A stretch of 64,000 bases of DNA from Saprospiraceae bacterium (GTDB lineage Bacteria; Bacteroidota; Bacteroidia; Chitinophagales; Saprospiraceae). A program made the position numbers and the translations under genes. Location: NCBI GenBank assembly GCA_022842725.1, contig JALHOZ010000007.1, positions 62,001-126,000 on the forward strand. The letters run 5' to 3'. Of the stretch, positions 36,369-47,600 are shown piece by piece (the first letter of the stretch is position 1; every line of letters starts with the position of its first letter). The notes under the pieces are model-generated. The model saw only the letters and a program-made list of their open reading frames with translations, was not told where the DNA came from and ran no database searches.

Positions 36369-37205
36369 CTAAGGTTTTTTCAGAATTTCTTCTTTATAAA
36401 TTTTGTCAACAATCTGTTTTACCTGTGCAGAAAAATCTTTTTCCATAATCCAGGAATAATAATTCCTTTCCTGTTTGAAAACGTCTTTTACCGGCTGACC
36501 GATATATTTTCCAAAGTTAAAAACAACTTCTCCTTTGATATTGATTTTCAGTCGTTGGGTAACGTCCAACATGCCATCCGTATTGGTAAAATCCGCCAGA
36601 GCATTTATATCATTTCTGACCGGTTTTTCGGTAATATTGCCATCAGCATCTGTAAAATCGGTGTTTGCGTACATAGCTAACTGACCTTTGAGCACATGAA
36701 TAGTAGCTTTGACGTCAGCCATGGCATCATGCGCATCTGTAAGTTCTTCGCCGCAATAAAACTTATAAGCAGCCCTGAGTGTACGGGGCTCCATTTTGTA
36801 AAATATTTTCTGAACGTCAATCAATCGTCTTTTTTCAATAGAAAAAGTCAATCCCATACGATGAAATTCTTCCATCAACATTGGAATATCAAATCTGTCC
36901 GAATTATATCCTGCCAAATCTGATTGTCCGATAAAATCGTATATTTCCTGCCCTACCTGACTAAAAACCGGTTTGTTTTTAAGCATTTGTGGTGTGATAC
37001 CATGAACGGCCATCGCTTCCTCCGTAATAGGTATACCGGGATTGATGAGAAATGTTTTTTCTTCAGGGGCTGTTTGGTTTTTGGAAAATTTTATCAGTGC
37101 TATCTGAATAATTTTATCTTTTAAAACATTGAGTCCGGTGGCTTCGACATCAAAAAAAACCAGGTCTTTTTCAATTTTTAAATCTATTTCTGAATAGTTA
37201 TTCAT
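36369..37205 (-). CDS. DnaQ-type 3'-5' exonuclease
   Basis: A 278-residue DEDDh exonuclease. Motif ExoI is LVFFDVEATGL, ExoII AGYNSDRFDIPMLMEEF and ExoIII DAHDAMADVKAT. The family includes the epsilon proofreading subunit of DNA polymerase III; a C-terminal extension (residues ~190-278) with FNFGKYIGQPVKDVFKQERNYYSWIM resembles the one seen on similar Bacteroidota proteins. It begins 3 bp after apbE, so the two share an operon. Confidence 0.88.
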   Translation of the reverse strand: MNNYSEIDLKIEKDLVFFDVEATGLNVLKDKIIQIALIKFSKNQTAPEEKTFLINPGIPITEEAMAVHGITPQMLKNKPVFSQVGQEIYDFIGQSDLAGYNSDRFDIPMLMEEFHRMGLTFSIEKRRLIDVQKIFYKMEPRTLRAAYKFYCGEELTDAHDAMADVKATIHVLKGQLAMYANTDFTDADGNITEKPVRNDINALADFTNTDGMLDVTQRLKINIKGEVVFNFGKYIGQPVKDVFKQERNYYSWIMEKDFSAQVKQIVDKIYKEEILKKP

Positions 37206-37208
37206 GTA

Positions 37209-38255
37209 TTATTCTTTGTTTAACATATATTTTTTGAAGCCGCTTGTCATTTTAAATTCAAAAACACCGTCTCCTTCGAGATCGTATATAAAACAAGCTT
37301 CAAGCTCTTTATTTTCTTCACAAACTTCCATGGCTTGTTCCAGACCTAAAACCATAAATGCGGTGGCATAAGCATCTGCTGTCATACAATCCGGGGCAAT
37401 CACCGTAGTACTCAAAATATCAGTGGGTCTGTTGAGCCCGGTAAAAGGATCGATGATGTGCGCAAATTTCTGACCTTTACTTTCATAAAAATTGCGGTAA
37501 TTGCCACTGGTCGCCATACTGACATTGGAAACGGAAAGCAGGAGTTCGACTTCTGCAAGCTCAGCATTTTCAGAAGGTCTGCTGATGCCTACAACCCAGG
37601 ATTCGTTGCGGTCGTTAACCCCTTTGGTGATGAGTTCTCCACCAATTTCTACCATAAAATTACGGATATTTTTTTGCTCCAAAAATGAAGCCACCAGGTC
37701 GACCCCATAACCTTTTGCTATAGCGCTGAAATCAATTTTAGAGTCCGGAAATTTTTTATATAAACATACAGTATCGCCGGAAACCTTCAAAGTGATATCA
37801 TCAAAATTAATTTTAGGAAGGGTTTTTTGAATAAAGTTTGTGTCTAATTTTTCAATTTTTTTACTTTTTTCGTAACCAAATCCGTAATAATTAACCAGCG
37901 GCATGATGGCCGGATTAAATGCTTTTCTGGATTTAATATATACTTCTTTACTTTTGTCAAAAACTACCTCAAAATAAGGGTCTTCGTTGTTTAAAAAGCA
38001 GAAAACGGTATCTGTGGAATAATTAAACTTTGAAATGGTAGATTCTTTGATATACGTACTCATAGAAAGATTGACTTCGGCCAATACACTATCTATTGCT
38101 TTCTGGGTAATGGTATTTTTTTTATCTTCAAAAGTTATTTTGTAATACGTTCCCATGGTTTTGCCCTGCAACGTGACATAGGTTTGTTCGGGCTTGCATG
38201 ACCAAAATGATGTAAATAACACACTTATAATAAATACCAAACGAAGGGAAATCAT
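37209..38255 (-). CDS. apbE: FAD:protein FMN transferase (ApbE)
   Basis: A 348-residue ApbE lipoprotein that attaches FMN to Thr/Ser of target flavoproteins such as Na+-NQR or Rnf subunits. Lipobox SFWSC, then LQGKTMGTYYKITF at the N-terminus, DFSAIAKGYGVDLVASFLE, MVEIGGELITKG and HIIDPFTGLNRPTDILSTTVIAPDCMTADAYATA with the metal-binding region. No target protein is nearby. I start at ATG 38255: the in-frame ATG-like start at 38279 coincides with a -7 box. The DnaQ-like gene follows after 3 bp. Confidence 0.9.
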   Translation of the reverse strand: MISLRLVFIISVLFTSFWSCKPEQTYVTLQGKTMGTYYKITFEDKKNTITQKAIDSVLAEVNLSMSTYIKESTISKFNYSTDTVFCFLNNEDPYFEVVFDKSKEVYIKSRKAFNPAIMPLVNYYGFGYEKSKKIEKLDTNFIQKTLPKINFDDITLKVSGDTVCLYKKFPDSKIDFSAIAKGYGVDLVASFLEQKNIRNFMVEIGGELITKGVNDRNESWVVGISRPSENAELAEVELLLSVSNVSMATSGNYRNFYESKGQKFAHIIDPFTGLNRPTDILSTTVIAPDCMTADAYATAFMVLGLEQAMEVCEENKELEACFIYDLEGDGVFEFKMTSGFKKYMLNKE

Positions 38256-38278
38256 AACTACTGCATTGTAAGAAGGCA

Positions 38279-38286
38279 CAAAATTA
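38279..38286 (-). promoter_or_regulatory. -7 box of apbE operon
   Basis: On the minus strand this reads TAATTTTG, a perfect TAnnTTTG match, with transcription predicted to start about 17 nt before ATG 38255. No -33 TTTG is seen. Confidence 0.4.
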
Positions 38287-38330
38287 CTGTGATTTATGAA
38301 TTTTTTGACTTATAGGTATAAAAATAACAT

Positions 38331-38365
38331 AAAAAAAAGCACAGGATTAAGAATTCCTGTGCTTT
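38331..38365 (-). terminator. Terminator of the 731-residue surface-protein gene
   Basis: AAAGCACAGGA (38336-38346) pairs with TCCTGTGCTTT (38355-38365) around an 8-nt loop, with a T tract on the minus-strand 3' side. It is about 80 bp past the stop at 38447. Confidence 0.85.
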
Positions 38366-38446
38366 CGGGTATTTTACAGACAGGTATCTTTTGAAAAAAT
38401 CTTTTGGCCGACAATTGATCAAAGGACCTGTTTATACTTTTTATGA

Positions 38447-40642
38447 TTATTCCAATATGACCAGCTTTTTCAACGTTTTTTGGCCATCTACTTCGATATG
38501 AACTATATAAATGCCTGATTTCAAACCATCATGACCTAAAGGAATCTGGTGGCTACCCTTTGGGGTATTTGATGACGTTAATACTTTTGTCACCAGGGCG
38601 CCGGTTTCATCGAGAATCATTACCGTCACCCGGGCATCCTGTGTCAAATGAATCGTCAGATTGCTGCTGTTTTTTGCAGGATTCGGAAACAAATCTATCT
38701 GATGTTCGGCATATTGCAAAAGGTTCACTTCATGACTGTATTTGTATTTACCGTCAAGATCCGTTTGTCTGACACGATAAGTATACATACCTGATTTTGA
38801 AATACCCTTGTCAGTGTATATATAACTCTGTTGTATGGCGGCAGTACCGTTAGCGGCAATTTTCCCAGGCAATTCAACAAAATCTGACTCACCCTGAATT
38901 TGTCTTTCTACAGTAAAATGGGAGGTGTTCACTTCATTTTGTGTCGCCCACGTAATGGTATGACCCTCTGATTCTTTTACAGCCCGTACATAAAGCCATT
39001 CCAAAGGCAATAAAAATTCAAAAACCCCGAAATCGATATAAAAGTTTTCTGAAGCCGGTTCAATATGAATACTTCTTGTGGTACCCAAACCGAAAGTATT
39101 ATCTACGTCGCTGTCCAGTTCGTCACTACCGTTTCTTGGTACTGTCGGAAGCAAATGGCTTAAATCTGCAGGTAGAGTAAACCTTACGAAAATATCTGTC
39201 CTGCCTATATTACTTACATAATATTCTCCGATGTTGTCTGTTGTGTCTGATCCTAATAAAGAGTCTGTACTTACCTCAAAAACTTCGGCCAAAACGCCGG
39301 GCACTCCCGGTTCTCCGGTATTCTGAATTCCATTTCTGTTTGTATCGAGCCAAACTTTGTTGCCAACAATAGCCGTTGGATAAAATCCGGCGCCAATGTC
39401 ACATTTCATTTGTCCGCTTACCACGGTAAAACTATCTGTAGTAAAAGGGCCATAGTAGTTGGTTATGTCACTGTCTCTTTCCGGATCATTGCCTATATTC
39501 GGTCTGACGCGGACCAGTCCCGATGATGGTAAATCTACTTCAACATAATAAATGCCTGGGGGCACACACAATTTCCAGTATCCATCCTCAGACGGTGTAT
39601 TGGGCTTTTGTCCGGTAACCACTGTGTCAAACAAAGACCAAACCATGGTATCATGTTTGTATAGTCTTATTTCCAATCCATTGATACCGTTTTCAAAATT
39701 ATCCCGGACATCATTCAAATTGAAATCGTACCAGACAAATTCACCGACGGGTATACATCTGTAGAATCCTGCATCCAGATCCATGGCATCAAAATCAATA
39801 GTCAATTCAAACAACTGTGTTTCTCCCAAACTGTCGATGTCGCTATCCACATCCGGATCGCCTTCAAAAGCAAATGTCGGCGTGTAGGTTGTCGGAATAT
39901 CAAATCTGAGTCTGTAAAATCCCTCAGGTATAAAATCAAATGCGTAAAATCCCTGATAATCTGTCAACCTGGTGTCGATCAAAACGTCACTATCAGAATA
40001 TAAATGAACATATACGTCGGGAATTCCGGGCTCGCCAGTATCCTGAATACCATTTCCATTCATATCCTCCCAAACAAAATTACCAATACTTCTTTCGACA
40101 AAAACCTTATGAGGATTAAAGTTCACAGGATTATAAAGAGCAGATCTTAATGCATCCGGTAAAATGTTCTTTTCAAAATAATGGGAAATAACTTTTTCAT
40201 TCCCGATAAAATATAGGTTAGATGTTGCAAAAGTTTTATTAGCTTGTGCTTGCCTAAGAGCCATACCTGTTGACAAATCCACATATCTTTGTTGTAAACT
40301 TGTAATATTTGAATGTACAGAAAGTGGTTTGTTCCATATCCTTTCAGCAGCAACCCATGATCTGCCGGGTAAAAATGGCGTATTATAAAACCTGTTCAAA
40401 AAGTTATCTCCGGTTAGACCTTGGCTAGCATAATTCACATAAGTTCCGGATTCAGTTTTTGTCTTATCAAAAGAATCGAAAAAGTATCCACTTCCATCGA
40501 ATGAAATTTTTTCAGATCTGACATCGGTGTGAAAACACATACATAAAAGAAGGAACAATAAAAAATGTAACTTTTTCAAGTAACTACTTTTGTACGTTTT
40601 AAAATTACTTTTTATTATTTTTGGGATAATAACTTTCATCAT
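38447..40642 (-). CDS. T9SS-exported SdrD_B-like surface protein (731 aa)
   Basis: An N-terminal hydrophobic signal (LHFLLFLLLCMCF near residue 25-37) precedes an unrecognised ~170-residue domain. Three SdrD_B-like modules follow, each with a GNxVWxDxNxNGIQDxGE signature (FVWEDMNGNGIQDTGEPG; EFVWYDFNLNDVRDN; NKVWLDTNRNGIQNTGEPG). A fibronectin-like segment (LEWLYVRAVKESEGHTITWAT...) and a T9SS type A sorting domain (FPNPAKNSSNLTIHL to LKKLVILE) end the protein. From the second SdrD_B module onward it parallels the last part of the 4370-residue protein almost segment by segment. SdrD_B modules bind calcium in their best-known relatives; here the Asp/Asn clusters suggest the same. Probably a surface adhesin. 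Confidence 0.85.
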   Translation of the reverse strand: MMKVIIPKIIKSNFKTYKSSYLKKLHFLLFLLLCMCFHTDVRSEKISFDGSGYFFDSFDKTKTESGTYVNYASQGLTGDNFLNRFYNTPFLPGRSWVAAERIWNKPLSVHSNITSLQQRYVDLSTGMALRQAQANKTFATSNLYFIGNEKVISHYFEKNILPDALRSALYNPVNFNPHKVFVERSIGNFVWEDMNGNGIQDTGEPGIPDVYVHLYSDSDVLIDTRLTDYQGFYAFDFIPEGFYRLRFDIPTTYTPTFAFEGDPDVDSDIDSLGETQLFELTIDFDAMDLDAGFYRCIPVGEFVWYDFNLNDVRDNFENGINGLEIRLYKHDTMVWSLFDTVVTGQKPNTPSEDGYWKLCVPPGIYYVEVDLPSSGLVRVRPNIGNDPERDSDITNYYGPFTTDSFTVVSGQMKCDIGAGFYPTAIVGNKVWLDTNRNGIQNTGEPGVPGVLAEVFEVSTDSLLGSDTTDNIGEYYVSNIGRTDIFVRFTLPADLSHLLPTVPRNGSDELDSDVDNTFGLGTTRSIHIEPASENFYIDFGVFEFLLPLEWLYVRAVKESEGHTITWATQNEVNTSHFTVERQIQGESDFVELPGKIAANGTAAIQQSYIYTDKGISKSGMYTYRVRQTDLDGKYKYSHEVNLLQYAEHQIDLFPNPAKNSSNLTIHLTQDARVTVMILDETGALVTKVLTSSNTPKGSHQIPLGHDGLKSGIYIVHIEVDGQKTLKKLVILE

Positions 40643-41511
40643 TTTGAATTTAAATGATACAAAATAAAATATGATTGCTTTGATAAACCTTTAGTCATAT
40701 GTAAATCAGCATTATGTATAATATTTTGAAAAAAATATGGCTTAAGATCTATAAATATTTGAGAAATTTACATATAAATTAATTTTAGAATTTGTTAAAA
40801 AATGTTACCAAAATTTAGTAAATTTACGTAAAATAAATGATATAAAACAGAATATTTTTCAACTTTTTTTAATTCCACAATAATTGCCTGATAATCTATA
40901 AACAATATATTACTGTTTACATATAACTGTTTATGAAACCAATTAAAAAAACGGTCCTTCGCCTTATAAACATGTCATAAAAATTTATAATACGAGGTCC
41001 TGTACTTTAGTTCGAAAACATAATATCTCAGTTCTACCTTCCGAAAACCAACAAAATATCATGATTATAAAAATTGAATCGCGATCATTTTTTAAAATTT
41101 TATAATGTTTTTTTGTCAGGTAAAGGTCGTGCTTTATTAAGGTTACAGAATTACACAATTATCCATTTTATTTGCAATTTTTTTAGAAACATACGACTTT
41201 TTGAAAATTAATATTATTTCTGAAAATAAATATTTTTTCATTAAATATAAAAAAGGTCTGTTGAAAAAGTCCTTAATGAGTCATCTTGTAAACGGGACAA
41301 GACTGACTAATAAAATACAATTGAAAAAAAATTCAACTGCAGTTTAAGATGCTATCCTTGTAATCGTCTTAAGCAGTAACAGAGAAACATATTTCATAAA
41401 TAATTGATATGTAATTTTTTTTTGAAGAAACAAAGTCCATAATTGATTTATGCTACAAAAAAGCAGATAATTCCCCTAAAAAACTGGTAAAAACAAAACA
41501 ATATCAACTTT
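40643..41511. other. AT-rich gap between two surface-protein genes
   Basis: Almost 900 bp with no gene I can support. At 41336-41377 is an imperfect hairpin (ACTGC-AGT-TTAAGA pairing with TCTTAA-GCAGT). Near 41268 is the phrase GGTCTGTTGAAAAAGTC, reminiscent of an insertion-sequence end, but with no partner end or transposase. Confidence 0.4.
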
Positions 41512-41552
41512 TTTACAAAAAAAAAGCACGGGGTTCCGACGCCCCGTGCTTT
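41512..41552 (-). terminator. Terminator of the giant surface-protein gene
   Basis: AAAGCACGGGG (41523-41533) pairs with CCCCGTGCTTT (41542-41552) around a loop containing TTCCGAC, with a long T tract on the minus strand. It lies about 80 bp past the stop. Confidence 0.9.
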
Positions 41553-41586
41553 GAGAATTTTTTTTGATTATACCTTTTATAACCTA

Positions 41587-41602
41587 AAAATTCGAGAATG
41601 CT
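41587..41602 (-). promoter_or_regulatory. 3' UTR box shared with 55239-55254
   Basis: AAAATTCGAGAATGCT on the plus strand is identical at 55239-55254, in both cases about 35 nt from a hairpin with loop TTCCGAC. Here it lies 28 nt past the stop of the giant gene, inside its 3' untranslated region. Confidence 0.6.
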
Positions 41603-41630
41603 GATTCTTTATTATATATTACTTATTTCA

Positions 41631-44600
41631 TTAATCTATAATAACCAATTTTTTCTGGATTTGTTTACCGTTGACATCAATTTGTACTGTATACATTCCT
41701 GATGGCAATCCTTCCAGTCCGATTGGTGTCTGGTGACTTCCTCTTTCGAGTTCTACTGAAGTCATCACTTTTCTTACCAATGCGCCGGCATCATCCAGGA
41801 TTACTACACTCACTTTGCTGTCTTCAGCAAGTTCAATGGTCAGATTGCTGCTGTTTTTGGCAGGGTTTGGATATAAATCAATCTGATTTTCTGCCTGCTG
41901 AGTGACAGTGACTTCATTGCTGTACATGTATTTACCATCAAGATCCATTTGTTTGACCCTGTAAGTATATAATCCCGTTTGTGTTATGTCTTTGTCAGCA
42001 AAAACATAATCTTCACGTTTGGTCGAATATCCTTTGGCGGCTACGCTACCCGGCAATGCAACAAAGTCTGACTCGCCCTGACGTTTTCTTTCGACAATGT
42101 AATGTGATGTATTCACCTCTCTGGCCGTTGCCCATGAAATCGTATGTTGAGCATCTTCTTTAACAGCTCTCACAAACAACCAATCTACCGGCAATACACC
42201 CTGAAGGATACCAAAGTCTATGTCCATATTGGTCATCGCCGGTTCCATCATAAACATTCTGGTCGTACGAGGTCCGAATGATCCGTCCACATCACTGTCT
42301 TCACTGTCGTTTCCTGCATTCGGTGATGTAGGTGCAAAATTATTGTACTCTGAAGGCAGATTAAACTTAAAGTAAACCGCTCCACTTTCCAGATAATCCA
42401 TCTCGTAATCTCCGTTATGGTCGGTTACTGCGCTTCTTACAATTTCATTTGTGTACACATTCCTGGCCTCGACCACAACTCCTTCCACTTTCGATTCGTT
42501 GAAGTCCTGAATACCATTGCTGTTTTGATCGATCCAAACCGAATTTCCGGTCACTGCCATCGGATAGAATCCTATTCCGATATCGCACTTCATCTGTCCG
42601 CTCAATACCGTAAAACTACCCGTTGTCATTGGTCCGTTGGCATTCGTCAAATCACTGTCTCTGTTTGGATCTCCTCCGACATTCGGTCTTACTCTGACCA
42701 AGCCAAGAGCCGGCATGTCAACATTGACATAATATGTGCCCGGTGGTACACAGAATTTCCAATATCCGTCATCAGATGGAGTGCCCGGTTTGTGTCCGGT
42801 GTACATGGTTCCGAAAAGTTGCCAAACTGAACCTACTCTTCTGAATATATTGACTTCAAGTCCGTTGATACCATTTTCTGAATTGTCTCTGATATCATTT
42901 TTATTAAAATCATACCAAACCACTTCTCCTACCGGAATACATGTATAAAATCCTGCATCCCATGTCAAATCTCTTTCTCCTGATACCAACGTTGTAATAG
43001 CTGTTGTACCTACCCCGTTACTTCCGTCCACATCACTATCGGAAACATCCGCTCCGACATTAGGAAGTGTCAGTTCAAAACCGTTTGGCCCAAAAAATCT
43101 CACATAATAATCTCCGGGATACAAATTTTCAAATATGTAAAATCCGTTTGAATTTGTGGTAGTAGTTCCGTACAATGTACCGTCTGCTCTGTACAAATTA
43201 ACTATTACTCCAGGCAATCCAGGTTCGCCGACATTCTGAATACCATTACCATTCAGGTCATGCCAAACAAAGTCGCCTAATGCTGCCAGAACAAGTATAC
43301 CTGCATCAAATGTACTGTCATATTCTCCCCCTGTGATGTAAGTACATGGTGCCAAACCCTGAAGATTGACATCACTGTCCAATTCATCATTACTTCCCTG
43401 ATTAGGTAACGTGTACTGACATCCCGGTGCAAGACCTGTAATATCAAATCTTACATTGTAATTACCCGGAATCAGATTATCAAAGAAATAAAATCCGCTT
43501 GCATCTGTTAAAGTAGTACGAAGGTTATTGCCATTACAATCCTGAAGTCTGACAATTACGTTCCTCACGCCCGGCTCTCCAACATTCTGAATACCATTGC
43601 CATTAAGGTCTTTCCAAACCGTATCTCCGAGACCGCCGACTACGATTACTTTTTCAGGATCGTGATCATCTTCGTCCTCATTGACCAACGGTCCGCCACC
43701 ATCGATGACGTTATCCCAAGGACCGTCAGGCAATACCTCATTTTCATAAGGTGTGTCAGAATTTGGTGAGCTGTCTGCATCATCATTTCTGTTATTGCCC
43801 TGATCATCTTGTGAGCTGTTGATCTCTGCATAATTAAACCAATCCGTTTCTGCAGGGTTTGCGTCCAAAGCTATGACAAGCTGAAGAACAATCTCTTGTG
43901 AAGCACCAGGGAATAATGGTCCCCCGATTGTATATTGGAGTAAGCCATCTGCCGCGGGAGTAGGTGCTGTCACCATCGTCCATCCCGGATTGGCAGGGAA
44001 AGTAAATCCGCTTCTGATGTAATCATTGACTACGATATTTTCAGCAGGAACATTACCCTGATTGTATACTGTGATTCTGAATGTTGCTGTTTCTCCGATC
44101 ATATACGGTCCTCTGAAATCAACTACTTTTTGTAAAGCGAGGTCAAAAACCTGAATCTGATGCGGATCGTGATCATCTTCGTCACCGTTTTCATTATTGA
44201 TGGTATTGTCTGTACCGCTTGGCACACCATTGAAATCAGGCTCTCCTCCCGGATCATTACCGTTTGTAGCATCCGGATCACTGTCTATATCCTGACCCTG
44301 ATTGCCTGTGGTGACATCTGTCGCTAAGGTAATCTCAGCATAATTTGTCCAGGCTGTTTCCGGATCTGTATAACATTCTCTGACTCTCAGATCAAGAAGT
44401 ACTGTGGTGCTTGCTCCAGGAGCCAGAATTATATTCATATCCATGGCAGCTCTGTTTGGTGCCACCAGATTCCAAAGTGCATTATTCGGTAATCCTGGTT
44501 CAAAAACTAATCCGCAAGGGATATAATCAGAAACTTGTATGCTTCCTGCTGCTACATTACCTTGGTTGAACACTTCAATTTCGTAGGTAACGACCTGACC

Positions 44601-47600
44601 GTAACTATAGCTAGGCGCTGCTGTCGTTGCTACTTTTGTCAGGGCAAGGTCAAAGATAGAAGGTCCTGCAGGATCGTGATCGTCCTGACTTCCTGTATCT
44701 CCATCTCCTGTGCTTTCAATATTGTTATCACCAGGTCCGCCCGGTACTACTGCATTTTCATTTGCTCCGTTACTGTTTGGCGAACTGTCGGCATCAAAGC
44801 CCGGTCCGTTTGGTCCGTTGCCTGACGCAATCTCTGCATAATTGATCCAGTTTCTCTCGCCACCGTCAGATTGCAACAAGGTCAACTGAAGGGTCAACGT
44901 TGCACTTCCTCCAGGCATAACAGGGCCTGCAATGGTGTTTTGGATGGTTCCCGGTCCGGTAATATTCCAACCATTATTAGCAGCAAAGCCATATCCAACC
45001 GGAACAAAGTCATTCACTACGATATTGGTCGCAGGCACATTACCCTGATTAAATACTTCAATGGTGAAGGTATGTGTCGAATTGTAGCTGTATGGTGGTG
45101 TTGTCACCAATGTTTTACGCAATGCAAGGTCAAATATCTCGATAAATGCGATATCATCGTCATCCTCATCATTTGGTGTATTCGGATCGTTCGGATCACC
45201 ATTGATTTCATCATCTACTGTCGGATCATTGTTTGGATCTGCATCACCGTCTGAATCCACATCATCACCGGTGATATCATCTCCGTCTTCATTTTCCATG
45301 TAAGAAATCTCTGCTCCGTTTGTCCATGAATTCGCAGTAGCAGATGCTCCCGGAACCATGGCTCTTGTTCTCAACACTACAGAAACTACAGTAGATGTTT
45401 GTTCTGCCAATGGTCCAGCTATGGTTCTGACGATTTGTGATCCGTTGACTGTCCAGTTTGGATTTAATGCCTGAACAAAAACCAATCCTGCAGGAATATA
45501 ATCAGACACTTCAATATTGTATAAGTCTACATTACCTTGGTTAAACACTTCGATATTGTAGGTAATATTCTGATTGTACTGATATGGGCCAGGGGTCACT
45601 ACTGTTTTGCGGAGGGCAATATCAATGATTTCTACCAAAGCAGGATCATGATCATCTTCGTCACCTGAGGCTGGTCCGCTGCCGATTGGTCCTGAACCGT
45701 TTCCGGCAACTGCATTATCGGAAGGTCCTTCAGGTTCGCCACCGCCATCATTACCATTGGTATCATCCGGCGTACTATCTACATCAACCAATGTTCCGTA
45801 AGGACTAAATACTGCAGGATTGCTGGAATTACCTAAAGTATCCATTGCTTCTGATATTTCAGCAAAGTTGATATATCCACCTACCTGATTGGTCATTTGT
45901 ACTTCAAGGAAGATTTTAACTACTGTAGATGTATTTGCAGGTATTACGCTTGTAATCGTATATTCTGCATTTGGTCCCACCATAGTCCAACCTGTGCTTG
46001 ATGGATGTAAGGTAAATCCGGCAGGTATGTAATCCGTGATGACTACATTTTGTGCATCCAGGTTTCCTTGGTTGAATATGGTAATATCAAATTCCACCAC
46101 ATCACCATAAGCTGTAACCTGTACAGGACTGACTTTTTCTTTACGCAATGCAAGGTCAAAAACTTTAGGTATAAATCCGAAATCAATCGTCAGATTGCTG
46201 TTTTGATCCAAAGCTCCGCTGTTATCATTATTTGGATTTTCACCGGTTGGTTCCGGTGCATCTCCTAATCTTATCGTGTCACTTACCACACCGAAGAAAA
46301 ACATCGGATTGGTATTAAATGTACCGTTGTCATCGCTGTCAATATTGGTATTGGCTCCTACTCCCGGTGTTTCATATGGTCCACCTGCGTTGAAGGTTCC
46401 TGTACTCGACAAATAATCTTCCAATGGTCCTCCCGGCATCATCTGACTTCCAGGTATGACGACGATGTATTCGCCAATCAAAAGGCTGTCAAATAAATAT
46501 ACTCCGTTGGCACCAGTAATCGTTGAAGTTACCAGAATACAATTTCCTGTAATCGGATCTACCTGATGAAGTTCGACGGTAACACCTGAAATTCCTGTCT
46601 CACCATTGTCGATGATTCCGTTGTAATTATTGTCTATCCAAACCTGATTTCCGATGCTATACATGGTGTAAAATCCGAAATCTATAGTAAGATCACTGTT
46701 TTCATCTGTGGCTCCGCTGTTGTCATTGTTTGGATTTTCATTCAAAGGAGATCCGTTCCAAACCAGATTCAACGTATCACTCACGACTGAACCGACAAAC
46801 ATAGGATTGCCGTTTAACAAACCATTGTCATCACTGTCTGCTCCGTTGTCCGGATCCACAGGATTGCTACCGTCTTCATAAATACCTGATGAGGTATTGA
46901 GTATGCCACCACCTGTACTGCTTGACAAACCTGATAATGGTCCGCCTGCATTAAAGTTGGCTGCAACAATTTCTACTATATACTGACCCTGAATCAGGCT
47001 GTCAAACAAGTATAAACCATTCATATCTGTTATGGTAGTAGCTATGATGGAACAGTCACCTGTCACAGGATCTACATAATGTAAATTAACCACTACATTA
47101 ACAATTCCAACTTCCAAACCATTGATAAGTCCGTCGTTATTGGCGTCATTCCAAACCTGATTTCCGATGCTCATCAACGGAATAAATCCGAAGTCTACAG
47201 TAAGGTTGCTGTTGCTATCTAATGCACCGGAAGTATCATTGTCCGGATCTTCATTCAATGGTTCGTTGTTACCTAAAGTAAGTGTATCACTTACCACACT
47301 ACCGACAAACATAGGATTTCCGTTCAGAATTCCGTTGTCATCACTGTCTGTTCCGTTTTCAGGATTAATCAGGCTGTCATTGCCTACAATAGCGCCATTA
47401 CCTGTACTGCTGGCAAATCCTTCCAAAGGTTGTCCGGAAGCAAAGTTTCCTGCAGTAACTTCTACAATATATTGTCCTGTAATCAGACTGTCAAATAAAT
47501 AATATCCGTTTACGTCTGTATAAAGCGTGTCAACTACGATGCAGGTTCCTGATACCGGATCAACATAATGAAGAACTACTTCTACTCCCTGAAGAGGAGC

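Noticed and set aside
41268-41284. GGTCTGTTGAAAAAGTC, reminiscent of an insertion-sequence end
   Set aside because: No matching inverted end, target duplication or transposase is visible nearby.
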